Shown here: positions 1 through 13,000 of the stretch, in pieces
Numbering within the stretch: the stretch's first letter is position 1
How the letters are laid out: every line of letters begins with the position of its first letter
Assembly: GCA_947846985.1 (NCBI GenBank)
Contig: CANTUZ010000008.1
Coordinates: 29,531,352 to 29,595,351 of the forward strand
DNA from: Fratercula arctica
Taxonomy: Eukaryota > Chordata > Aves > Charadriiformes > Alcidae
Reading direction: 5' to 3'
DNA length: 64,000 bases
Notes under the pieces: generated by a model
Database searches by the model: none
The model's input: the letters and a program-made list of their open reading frames with translations, nothing else
Told to the model about the DNA's origin: nothing
Program-made: the position numbers and the translations under genes

Positions 1-864
1 CAGTATGCTTCCAAGCACAATCCAGTCACTACTGGTCAGTAAGAAGGTTCAGCCAGGCCAGTCAGGCAAAGTGGGATTAGACAGCAGACCGCCATCCGCG
101 TGCTGAAAATATTCTTCACCTTTCCAAAGGTCTCATATACACATTCCGCGAGAAAGAACAGGTCTTTTAGAAAGATCTTATTGAAAGAAATTTTTGGTAT
201 CTTCATTTTCATATGTGTGTAGAATATATTATTTTGTAATCTGAATCTGTTGAAAATGCATAATTGAAACAAACCTCTCATTTTTTTCCAAAGAGAGGGA
301 AGAAGAAAGAAAGAAAACACTAGTAGTTTGCATTCAAAGCTTTGATATTCACTTGGCATTCTGCTGTACTTAATGATAGCTCTACAAAGAAACACAGTTA
401 CTGTCTTATGTAGGAAAGCATATTTGTGGCTGAGAAAGTGCTGCAAAAATCGCAAAGAGCGCTTTGATAATTTTATACCACATTTGCACCCCACTTTTTA
501 CAGCCAATTCATTTAGTCAAAAATCATGTTTTCTGCTTCTTATTTTTCATTCATATCCTCTGATTCAATGTTTTAGTTCTGGGCTGAATAGCATTTTGTG
601 TCATGAAAGGTACCAAGACACAACTAAGGCTGTATTACTTTGTGAAGTTTCATTACTTCAGCTCATTCCATGAGAGAGTTCTTGAATCAAAACACAGGTT
701 ATACTGTATGGCTTTTAGATTCCCAGCTCTTTTCTAAGCCAGTCAGGCCTCCTTCACTATGTAGTTGCCTTTATCACAGGCACACTTTCTAACAAATCAC
801 TTTTCCAGCAGCACATCAAAGTTCCCTTGGGATTCAGACTTTTGCAGTTTAAGAAACCTCCTGT
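1..864 (-). other. Probable 3' UTR / downstream flank of the minus-strand gene
   Basis: This lies immediately after the stop codon of the gene on its own strand. It is AT-rich with no recognisable repeat. A 152-codon open frame (36-494, minus) lies inside it but follows the stop and is treated as chance. No canonical AATAAA or ATTAAA was found on the minus strand. Confidence 0.4.
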
Positions 865-1037
865 TTAGTAACTCGCAGAAGATGCTGTTCCTCCACTGAA
901 CAGTCTCTCAAGCTCCTCAAGCTTAACTCTCACTTCTTGCACTGCAAACAAACTATTTGCTACCACTGGGAAGGCTGCTTTTGTCTGTACCATCTCTTCT
1001 TCATTTACAGCCTCCTTTGTATCTGCCCATTGTCCAG
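865..1037 (-). CDS. Terminal coding exon with stop codon
   Basis: Acceptor CTCAACTTCAG precedes an in-frame stretch of 56 codons ending in TAA. The peptide is clearly coding-like: acidic start ([16 protein letters not shown]), then [14 protein letters not shown], a charged helix ([13 protein letters not shown]) and the tail [10 protein letters not shown]. It starts with two bases (CT), completing the phase-1 codon left by the exon at 12529-12643 as Ala. The helix followed by a short disordered tail could be a protein-binding end; that is inference. No AATAAA was seen on this strand between 864 and 1, so the polyadenylation site is probably outside the window or uses a variant signal. Confidence 0.72.
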
Positions 1038-4000
1038 CTGAAGTTGAGACACAGCTTGTTTTGTTGTGTTTCATTTTGCTTCACTGCAGATGTTTTCCCA
1101 TGGGAGCTAGTGAAAAGGCAAGGTTCCAGCTCCTAAGTTTTGGGAAGAAAGACCTCAAGTGATTTTGCATCTGATTCAAGTCACTGCAGTCTCTTGGATT
1201 ACTTTCTCTTGATTTCAGTAGGTTTTCCACTGAGCTCTCAATCTACTTCTAGACAAAGCCAACGGATCGTGAACTGTATGACCCTTCATTGCTTCAGCGT
1301 TTGAGGCTTACTGATAGAAAACAGTAAGGCCAAACCCTTCAGTCATACACATCTTTTAAGAGGGAGAGCTGAAAGCTGGTCTTGAGTTTCTTGATTTTTC
1401 TGGTATTTCAAATGTCATTGTATTGTTGCTGTGGCTGTTGTGTTTCCTATCAGAATGGTCTTTAATTTTAAATATGTTATGGTGATCTTACTTCCCTGTT
1501 TCCTGGGATTTCCTCAGAACATGAAGAATGGGAGCTTTTACAACTTAACTCATCAGATATGGTTCTCCACTTTCTAACAGGGGCTTCTTTCCTCCACTGT
1601 GTTAGCTACTAAAGTCAAATAAATATTCAAAAAACCAAACAAAACATTTAAAGGGCTCCATTTCTTTTCTCTTAGATTATGTGCAATTATTTTATTAATT
1701 TCACAATTATAGCCTTGCTGTTCAGGCTGGGTAAGACTTTTCTTTTTTTTTGCTAAATATAAAGAACAAACCAAACCCTTCTGCTTCCTTTATTTTAAAA
1801 TCTTGCCTTTCCACAGGCCAAACCACGTGTAAGGGAGAGTAAAGCAGTATAAGAATTTATTGCCTGTACTAAGGGCATGGGGAAACTGGAGCTCGCTCTC
1901 TCTTCTGTTACATGCAGGACCCTGTTAAAAGCTGTCTGTTTACATTTTTTGGCTTAACCCTTAACCACATTTCTTGCCTCAGTTTAGTAGAAACTAATGC
2001 AAGAGAAATCCAGTTGGAAGAGTCCATCATAACCCTTCAGTTGTGTAGCCCTTTTGCCTACGCTAGTGTTAAGGGTACGACTCCCTCTCCAGCAAGGAGA
2101 GCTAGAAACTTAGCACTGAGCACTGCTGCTAGTCAAGTGACTTTGTCTTCTTTGGGATAACAGCAATCAGATCCCCCTGTCCCCTTTCTTTACCATCAGG
2201 AGCTGCTATTGAATTCCAGACTTTTAAACATAAAGTACCTATGATCAAACTCTATTGTTTATTTTCTGGATGAGGAGGTGGACAAATCGGTTTCTTTGAG
2301 CAGGAAGAAATGAAAAGCCAAATGTGACCATTAGTAATCATCAGGATGCTGCATTTCACTTCTATACACCACCACAATCATTTCCCAGAAAAATTAATTG
2401 AAGAGGGAATCCCTGCATCAGCTCTGCTCAATCTCCAAACTAAGGAGCCCACAAACTGCTGGTGCATCCTCAGGCAATCTGTCCTGCGCTCCAGCTGCCA
2501 TTTGTGACAGCTTAAGTTGTGAGAAAAATACAGCCCAAGTATCCAGGTCAGCTCTGTAACCTAGCACCTGGTTGTAGGAAAGAGCCCCACATATATGCTT
2601 TCATAAGCAAAGCACACATCATCTTGCCTTAACTCTCCACACCTCCTGGAGATTACATCCAGCGGCTGGGATTGTGATGTCACATTTTAATGCAGAATCA
2701 CTGCAGTATGATCCCCAACGTGATTAGCACAGCTCAGCCTTAGTTGGGATATTATGGCTTAGATTATTCCTATTAGTTTCCAACTGATCTTGGAACACAA
2801 GTATTACATCTGATTTTAATGAAACTTTAGACTTCGTTGTTTTCAGTCAGCTAATGAAATAGTTGAACCTTCCCATGACTTGCTGTAATTATAACAAAGG
2901 CTGTGTATTATCACGAACAGTGCAACTTCTTTACAAGATGTAAAATTAATCCTCCACTACTTGTGTACTGATAAATTTGGAAACGTAAACTGAGGAGTGA
3001 AAAGAAATGAATGCTACCCTGGTGAAATACGAACCTACCTGGCACAGAGGCTTTCACACAGCACACTCTTGGCACAGCCTCTTGGTTACATGTAACTTTA
3101 TGTTAACAGGAAAAGTCACTTCAAAATCTGTTTTGTTCATGAGAGCCTCAAGCACATACACAATTTAATCACGTTTAGAAAATCATTTTAAAGCACTTGT
3201 GAAAAAACAGAAGTGCATTATAAGAAAAAGAAATTTCAAGGTGGAGACCTCACCAAGGCCTTGAGAGGAATTTCTTCATTTCAACATGCAAAGAAAGTTT
3301 GCATTTGCAAGAGCTTTTCCAAAGACTCTGGCAAGACATTGTACTTTCAAGACTGAAACCGGTTTCCATTGGGTGGCTTGTTTGTTGGCTTCTGTAAAAC
3401 AGCTTGGTGGCCCCAGGACAGCTCTTACTGGACTAATGTTCTTCACACAAAAGCCACGACTGTAATTGGCGTTAACTGTAATTGGCATTAACTGTTCCCT
3501 GCTTTGGCAGACTCTTCTGAGAAACCAAAAATCAAATACATAATGTGGGATGAATTGCCCTTAATGGCCCCTCCACATCAGGGCTAAGGTTGTACTGAAG
3601 GTAAAGAATTGTGTTTGTTTGTGGAGACAGGCAGAGAACTGCAATTTCTTCCACTGTCCAGTCTTCGGAGAGATTAAAGGGCTACTGAGTGATCAATCAA
3701 GAGACCGAGCATTATCACATCCTCTCTGGAGAAATGGGGCATTTTAATGGCAAGTACCAGGAAACCTCTCTCTGCCACTGAGCTGCAAGGTGGTCTTGGT
3801 CATAGCAGTCTCTGTGCCCCCTGGCATATATACACCTGTTTTAAAATGTCATCTCTCTGGTAAAGCACCCACAGCTGGAAAGGGCTGTTTAAATACTAGC
3901 AAGCTCTCATGCAGGGTTTCTCAAAATTTAGAAGTGTTTTTTAACTCCTGGGGCAGAGGTGCAGGAAGAACAAGCACCATCCTGTGCAAAGTTACCCTGC

Positions 4001-7000
4001 TTAGAAACCAATACAAATTTGAAAGAGTTCACTCCTTTACCTCCCATTTCCAGTGTTCTGTTTCTTTGCTTGTGGGCAAAGGTATACGTGCAGGGCTTTT
4101 TCACACTTCTAAAGACCACCAGGGGTCCACAGAGTAAAGGTTGATAAGCATAAGCACTGACCTACAATAAAATCCTTACTGACAGAGAGCCAGGAGTGAA
4201 TGAGGCTGAACCAGGTTCGCTCTTGCCAAAGCTTGCAGCTATATTGTTTGTAGCTGCACCAGTGGCTGACATTCACTACTACCAATGGCTCGCTTTATAC
4301 AGTAAGCAAACTCTAACCATGGAAAAGCAAGCTAATTTGCCTTGAAGTATTTTAAACCCACAGTGACTTTCTCCTTCCCAGTGAGCAGAGATAGGGAGCA
4401 ACTACATAAGTCCAGCAACTCCAAAGGAACAGTACAAAACCATTCTGCCAAAAAACATTGTCCCCAAGGACTGCTGCTGCACATGGGTGTTCCCGGGCAG
4501 ACCTCCATGTTAGCACAGGGCCATTGGTTGCCCATAGGCCTGAGGCGATGAAATTTCGACCCTGGATTTTTGAGGGTTTCCAGTGAGAACAAACAGGCTG
4601 TACTCTTCGTTCTCTTTCCACCCAGATAAACAGTTATATACTAGTATTTAGTGAGATTTTAACCACAGCCTTATAACTATATCCTTTCCCTAAAAAAAAT
4701 CGCTATAGTTTTCAACAACAGCACAGTTAAGGACTACTCCTTTGAATGAATTATGAACACTTGCAGATGGAAAATCCAAATGCTATTACGTACAATAAGT
4801 ACAGGCAAGGTTCATGCATCCTCACAGCAGAAGTTTGAATGTATGGCTTTGCTCAGTCTGCTTATGCCTTCATACCCAAGCTCATTCAAATACTATTTGT
4901 GAATGCAGTACGAAAACCTTTCTGCCTTGCCTGCCCTGTATTTTCATACAGACACACATACATACTAACACCCCAGGCACTCAGTCTGAATTACTAATTT
5001 AAAATGCAAGCAAACCAGCTGTTGTCAACTACGCATTTGTATGGCCATATCACTGAGGATCCCAAAGTATGTGATCGCTGTTGTTCTAGGCTTTGCATAG
5101 GTACAGAAGAAAACAGTAACCTGCTTCAAAGAATTTCCAGAACCTAGCTATTTTTAAACTTCACAAGCTCCCAGGCTCACAAGAAACAGAAACAATTACT
5201 GATAAGCCAACAGTGGTCACCATTATTTAAGCCAGACTCCATAGACTTCCATAGATGTAAACTTGTGGCTGTTTTCTAAGGTGAGTTAACCAACTCCTAT
5301 TTAAATAAACTCACCAGCACAACTCTATATGCCAAGCTGGATACTGTTTCACTGATTCAGTCACTTTCTGCTATGTTGTTCTGTTTGGAAACATGAAGAG
5401 GAGTTGATCTGGAATAGATCACATCCCTCTAATATTACAATCTTATTAATGAAAGTATGGAAATTGCAAGTGTTTGGGGGTGAAACAGACAGTTATGAAG
5501 TAATACTATACAAGGAGCAGACAACGATATACAGAAGGAAACTTGCAAACATTGTTGATCTATCAGCAGTGATTGACCTCATCACCATCAAGTTCATATT
5601 TCCCCTTTTCTGGAATTGAGGACGTTATATTCCTGTAAATTAGTTAAAGTCTTCCAGTCATTTCTGTCTTATGCAACGTATTCATTCTCTCTCTCCATAA
5701 ACGTGATGGAAGTACTTTTGTTCAAATTTTCCATACAGTCACCTTTGTGCTGAGGTGTGCTACGGAAGAAGGTAAAATTTTCAAGGTATAAGTCTCTCAA
5801 ACTTTGAAGTTCCTAAAAAATGGGATTCCTAAGTAGAAAACTTGGATGAATTCACTACAGTTACTGCAAAAGTTCCAGCTGTAATACCATTTCAGTTCAG
5901 CAATGAATTTGTCATTTACTCTTAGGGAGCTCCCTGATGGTGTCACTGAAAAGGTTCCAAATCTTCTGCATAATATGCTAATCTAGCCACCAAATTCAAA
6001 AAGCTTCAAACTTAAGCTAAAGCAATAGCCTTACTCTCTAAACCAATGGGATACATATAAGACGTGTAACGGGTGCTGTAGAGTAACAACTTCATGCCTG
6101 TATTAACAAAAAAATACAAATAACTAGCTTATGACTGGGCCTTCATAAACCAAAATTATTTTCTTTTCAAGTTTAGGAACTTCCCTTCTTTTTCCTCCTC
6201 TGACCTGTTTTATGGTACTTTTTTCTAATAAATAAACTGTAGAAAGAAAAACATTGATTTATAATAAATGGAAATAAATTTCTTTCATAAAACTAGTAAA
6301 AAAGGGAAAGCCTCTAAGGACATCCTGCAGACATTGGTCTATGTCACTGCTGATATTTAGATACAGCTTTCTGTGGCTGTGATCATGTTTTCTCCTCTGT
6401 TTTTGCAACACCAAGCACAAAAGGGGCTTGCTCGCTGTTACTATATAGTTTCTACCATACAAGGCATCACAAATAATAATGGCTGATACTTCCAGTCAGT
6501 GACAGCAGCCAAAAGTTTCTGCTTTTGACTTCTGATGCTCATGTGGCCATTAAGTTCAACTTTTGCAAGGGTTATCTTCCCCTACACAAAACAAGAAACA
6601 CAAGATTGCTATTTCTTGGGGGTCACTTTTCTCTAGCCAGCTTGATATAGGCCACTTTATATTTAATTAAAACACCTTGAAGTATAAACTGAATTAAAAC
6701 AATTTAAGAAACCTTGCACCAGAAAAGAGGTAACTCAATGAGTGGAAGAGCAGTAGCATTTCTGTGTGAAGAAAGGTTTCCAGATGCATAACTGGTACTG
6801 CTGAGGGCTGCAGGCAGTAAACTTATCTCTCTGACTCTATTTCTCAAGAGCCTGACGAGGGCTTGTTCAAAGAAGTCTGTGTTCTTGACTGATCAGTCCT
6901 ACTCCTTGGTAAGGAATGACAGAATGGGTGAGGTTGGAAGGCACCTCTGGGTATCACCTAGTCCAACATCGCTTCTCAAAGCAAGGCCAACAGAGCAGAA

Positions 7001-10000
7001 TGCCTAGGACCTTTTCCTGAGATGGAAATACCACCTCTTCTTCTATCACTAGTAAGAAAGCTGTCAGGATTCCAGAACAAAGGAACAAAGACTTTGTGAA
7101 CCTTTCCTTAACCTACGCTCTCTTTAGAAATCTGTAAGGTGGAGAAGTGCGTGACTATGGTTTTCCATTTGGTCTGCTGTAGACAAATACTTTGATGTCC
7201 ACCCCAAACATAGCAAGCACTACTGATAACTTGAACTGTGTCAAAACTGTTAGCAAGAAATCAATAAACCTCCTTATGCTTAAGACCATGAGAGATACAG
7301 GAGTCGTGGATAAAGCTGAGCACTCAGAAGCCTGTTGATTAGTGTTGTGTTCCCAGTTCATATCAAGTTACTTCAAAAAATCTGCTGTACCGTAGAGTGT
7401 TTTAAGATCCCATGGATACAACAGTCCTCAGTCCCATACAGACACACACTAATTCACAGCAGATCACGAAGTGCTGCTAAAACTACATTGCACCCCTGAA
7501 AATATGATGCATGTGCCAATTTTTTTAAACTGTGCTTATTATCAGATTATACAAAATTACATGCAGAGAAAATTACATTTCGTTAGTTAATTCAGTATAA
7601 ATGATGCAAAACTGCTCAGAAAGATAATTCCTAAACAATGCTACAGTTGTTATAGCCCAAAAAGCCAATCCAGCCCACCTCAAGCAAGTATTAAAATAAA
7701 CCTAGAAAAGTTCTGTTTTCATGAATGTTGATGCTTTTTTATATCAAATTTGTTTGCTTGTATCTTATTTATTAGGCTATTTCGTCGAAGACTCATTATG
7801 GTGTCAAAGGACCAAAATTTAATGATAGCTAAGAGAATCATAACTGACAGGTGACTCCCTCGTGCAGTATCTGCTGATTAGAACTGATATCTACATGAAT
7901 GGACATTCTACTTTAACAGAAAAAAGTTGTAGCCGAAAATATAGTACCATCAACTACAAACACAGAAGTTACCATGAACAAGGTAAGTAGTTTAGGAAAT
8001 TAACAATGTGTGGAGACACTTATAGTGATTATGCTAATTTTTCATCAAACAATACTGACTTTCTAAAAATAGCTTGTAAGGAACCTCTCTCTATTGCTCA
8101 CATTTTCATTAAACTACAGATGGGTAACTATACAGCTAATCTGTTTGCTAAGTAAGCAGTCATGGGAAGGACCTGGCTAGGTCCCTTAAAGGCGAGCTAG
8201 AGATTGTTTCCTCTAGCTTTCAGGCATTTCCTTGAGCACTGTGAAAGCACAGCAGTTACTCTTGAAAGAAAGATTGAGAGGCCCTATGCTTGTAAGTAGA
8301 TTTTCAAGAGACAGAGAAGTTTGACTTTTTTTGAGGACAAAAAAGTGAAGATGCTGATTTTTAGAGTTAAACTAAGCAGCCTACAATAATATGTAGTGAA
8401 AAGTACTGAGCAGTAACGTTATCACATTTCATGAGCTGCAGAGTGCTTCTGCGTGAATTTCTCCTGTTTTCTTGTGAAATGGTGAGAGATGGACAGCTAC
8501 TTCCAACTTTCATCTAACCTTCCAGTTGTTCTGAACATGTACATGCACAGCCTCAAACTGGAGCTTACTACAGTTGTGAAAATTATTTGAACTTTGCCTG
8601 CTGAGAAATGTAGCTGACGGCAGTTTTCCAAAGACCCCTCTTTAACTAAGAATGGTCAAATTAAAAAAAAAAAAAAAATGTATAAAAGGTCCCTCAGTGT
8701 CATTTCTTCTGACAAGCCCATCCAAATGGTGATACCAGTATCAGCTTCATGCTGAGAGAGAACAAGAGGCCATAATAACACGTTTGGCAACAGAGTAGAG
8801 GAGGAAATCTTTATCTATACTATGTGTAACCTTTAAAATAAGTAGATACGCCAGTCATGAAACAAAAGTACATGAGACAAGTTTCCAGACTTCTCTGACT
8901 GGTTAGGAATTGATCTAAATTGAAATTAAAGCAGACAATCCTTTTCACAGAGTTTATACAGATTCATTTATATAGCACTGGCCTTCACTGTGCTATCAAC
9001 TGTGTATACTAGCAATGACGCAACACATCTTCCCATGATGAAATAGTTGGAAAATTTAAGAAAAACAATGAAGACTAATTTGTAAAACACATCAGCCATA
9101 AAAGTACGAGAAAGCATCTGATAGCCTACCTGCTCATTTGCTTCGTGAAAAGATTCATTTTATTTTTTTTCTGAGCTGGAAGAATTTCCAATGGTAAATA
9201 ACAGGTAGCCTGGTTGGATAATCACAGAAGTGTCTTCAGCAGCTATTTGTATTAGCATTTACCTAAAAAATCTCAAGCTAGTAACTAGTTTTAGCCAAGA
9301 AGTATCAGGGTTTGACTGTACTTTTAATAGATAACTTCATCAGGTTAAGGGAATCAGTTAAGAAATGCATTATACCATCTTCAAGGCTCATCCTACAAGT
9401 TCCTCATGCTAGAGGGTGTTGTAATACCCACATTTAATAAATGCTCATCGTGGCTGGCAAAGAGGGGGTGTGGATCATAAAGTTCATTTGGGAGGTGGAT
9501 ACAATAGGTCGGAATATGCTGGCTTAATGATCTTACCTAACTAATTGTTTAAAGCAGTGTGCCCAGAAAGAGGTTAGGTTCATTTATTTAAAAGTTTAAA
9601 TAAGAAATTGCAGGTGACTGAGGTCTGATCCTGAAATGAAGCTTGTATTGGCACAGTATGTACCCTTTCTTCAAGCCTGTGGTTTTGCAGCATATTTTCT
9701 AAGGACTGCAACACAGAAAGAAACACAGCAGGAATGCAATGACTGGACTAGAAAGAAGCAGAGGGAGCTAACTACCAGTCAAGATTTAGCAGATGAAGAA
9801 TTTTCTCTCTTTTCTTATGGGAGAGAATATAAAATATTGGTGACATGAATCTACTGTGATGATTTTAAAATTGAGGCATTCTCTAAGGAAGAATGAAAGC
9901 TCTTTCAAAAGAGCAGAGGAAGCTTTTGAGAGAGAGAAAATGACAGGAAAATGAGGCTGTTTTGATTGGGCTCTGGGGATTTAACGTATCTTTTGTAAAA

Positions 10001-13000
10001 ATCTGATCTGCTCTTACTATCCTCTGAGCAAGAGAGCTTATTGTACTTTAATAATGACACAAATAGTGTGTTTGAATATCGTGTGTTTCTGTAATTGATT
10101 GCTGACAGCGTATTATTGAATTCTGTAGCTGCAAAGGGTTGCTCTGGATTACTGCTTATAAAAACGGTACAGCGTGTGAAGCAAAAGATGGAATGACAAC
10201 ATTGCAACCACAAGGATGTCACATGTTGAAGGCCAAATCCTACAGATGCTCACTACTGTGAGCTCCCCACAATAAGTGCAATGCCCAATGCCAAGCAGTC
10301 ACAGGATTAAGTTATGCATGGCCAATGGAATAACCAGTGATGAAAGGCAATAAAAATGACTGCAAAGAAAGTGCTGAAAAATGGTATGTCATTCATAAAG
10401 TCCCACTCTTGAAAAAACTTTTCTTAGCCTAGGTAATTTCTCCAAGCTTCAAAGGGAGAGGAAAATAACACCCGTGTGGCAACCATAAGATCAGTACATT
10501 CTGAATCAGTAAATACCTCGCATAGGCTACCTGATAGACTTTTCTCTTAACTACTCCTTTTTGCTTACAGCAAGCTGGCTCCAGCTGATGTGTTTTGGGA
10601 GATTTCAATTACAGCACACTGAAAACCTCAAACAGGGGGTTGCTGGTCCTTCCATTAACAGCCTCCTGTGCTGTCTTTTATCACATACTATCATGAGGGT
10701 GCTCCCAAAAGGGCAAAACAAAGTCTGTTTTTTAAAATTTAATCCCTTACTTTTAACTATACTGCTTTCTGATATTTTTTCTGTCTCCTTTCTGATAGCA
10801 CCTTTAAAAGATTTGTAGACTTGTCTCCCCAACACACTTAATTGTTGCTTAGAAAGTTTATTACATAGTTGTTAACTTTCAATATGTTTCTAGTAGTCAG
10901 CTGGAATTTAATTATAGTAACTATCCAAATAAATCTGACTCTGTAGATTAAATAACAGCTACTCTTAAGTAAATAACATTTGAATATTCTCTCTCTTTCT
11001 CTGTCATACACAGACATTACTTGGAACACCAACAACCTTGCAAAACATGCCATTTCCTAGCTGTTTGGTCTCATTAGATATTGTTCTAGCCGTCATTCAT
11101 TTTATTAGAACTCTAGGATCATTCGGGTTGGAAAGGACCTTGGGAGGTCTCTAGTCTAACCTCCTGCTCAAAGCAGGCCCAGATATGATGAAATCAGGTC
11201 TAATTGGGATAGATACACAATCAACCCCTTTTTAAACTGTGAAGCTTGGAGCCTTGGTACGGGACAAGAATAGCGTGATTAATGGCTGATTGTAGTGAGC
11301 ATTGGGCCTTTAAGCAGAGTGGGTGTTCTAACTCTGACCACTGTGGACTAAAGAAACTAGTGTTATAGAACGATCATTTGGGGTTAACGTATGATATTTG
11401 TAACATCTGAAACCTGTTATTTTTCCTAGCTGAGGTTTATCCTGAAGCTTCATAAACTTTCCATTTTAAATTACAGAGCTTCCTTTTTTAACTATAATAA
11501 ACTTTTATCTTAAAATGGTGTGTGCCTTTTAATCATTCCAAAGTATTTACTTTAATTAGGTTTTAAAAACCCTGCAGAAGACAGCACTGTTCTTAATTTT
11601 GGCTGTGAGAGTTTGTTCTGCATTCAGCTAGCAGCAGTTCCTAATACCCCTACTGAACTTCAGCCAAATAGAGCATTTGAGGCAAAGCAAGATGGCATGA
11701 ATTCAAAAAAGACGACTTGTTTTCATGAAAACATTGGTCCAGTTTCATAGCATTATCTATAAACCACTGATTTAGCAGAAGAAAAGAGTTTTCATCTTTC
11801 TTTCTCTACAGATATGCAGCATGTGGCATTCTTGGAGTGTCAATATTTTCTTGGTTTTCCCAAGCATCATTAAAGATTCAAAGTTCAGAAGTCCTCCACC
11901 TCAACAAAAACCCTTGGGAGCTGGAAACACTTACTCCTTAGCAAATCAGGTTTGAATTATATGTCCAACCAGAGCGGAAAAAAAAAAAGTAAAAAAAAAA
12001 AAGTTTAAGTTTCTTATCTGTAGTTGCTGGAGCTTCCTATCTGAGATTATAATAGCAGTGAAAAAAAGACAACTAAGATTTTAACTGAGGTTATCAGTTA
12101 AAGTAACAGATAATTGAGGAACTTGAAGTTCATAGCAAGTACTATCCCAAGTTAAAACCCAAAATGTCTTGTTTCTCTGGCATTTTAAGTCAAGGCAGTT
12201 AGCTTAGCCAGTCTGACTTAAAACACACTATGGCAAATTTTGCCAGAGCGTAAGACTTTTCTATCTGAGTAATCCACACAGTTCTGGCCTTTTCTGGTGT
12301 GGAGTCATGCAAACAAGACCTGAGAAGGGAGAAAGGCTATGGGTTGAGTTAATTCCTGCATCACTCAGTTACTTACTGCACCTGAGGTTTTCCCATACTG
12401 GACTAACTGCTGGCTACAGCCAGAAGTATTGAGATCAGTGTGAAGAGGTGTAGGATTAATGTCCTCTTGTTTATTCTGAAGAAACATTCTAGCAAAGAAA
12501 AACTATTACTGCTTTTTATTTAGGACACCTTTCAGTGGGCCAGGATAACCAGAAAGCATTAACTCCTGCACAGCCATGTTGTAAGGACTTCCTTTTACTC
12601 TAGCTGTACAGGCAGGAAGAGTCTCTCCAGCTACAGACATCCCCTGACACGAAAAGAAGAGGAAGTTTTTCCCTCCAGTTATTTCTGGGAATATTGTAGA
12701 AAAGGATGCCAACACAGTGAGGCCTATTGGCTCTTACCTTTCTCCCATTCAATGTATCTGAAACTTCATAGGCTTTGAAAACAGATTTCTTGTAAACTGG
12801 ACTGAGGAATGGGGTTATCAGTGCTCACACACATGGAGGAGTGAGTGGTTGCTTTGGCTGGGTTATAGTTCTTGGCCCTCAAAAAGAGAAAATGGGAAGT
12901 AATATACCTTAATTTAGGGATCAACTTAATATAAGGGTCACAGAATAATTGCATTTCCCTGGAGTCCTAGAGCTTGAAAAATAAAGATGCTTGTAATATA

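Larger units (their letters stand above)
1038..12528. other. Large last intron (about 11.5 kb) with old repeats
   Basis: No convincing exon was found between the terminal exon and the exon at 12529. The interval holds two CR1 3'-end fragments (6.9 and 11.1 kb), a 16-bp tandem duplication (3460-3494), a 16-base A run (8663-8678) and two neighbouring A runs near 11978-12002. The rest looks like unique AT-rich DNA. Confidence 0.45.

Noticed and set aside
36..494. 152-codon open frame on the minus strand, the longest in the window
   Set aside because: It lies beyond the stop codon of the gene on the same strand. Its composition (F, L, K and I rich) suits chance in AT-rich DNA, and it has no convincing acceptor.
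9130..9175. Candidate exon with acceptor GAAATTCTTCCAG and donor GAGCAG|GTAGGC
   Set aside because: Its peptide ([14 protein letters not shown]) comes from an A-rich stretch, and adding it breaks the phase link between exon 12529-12643 and the terminal exon, which join directly without it.
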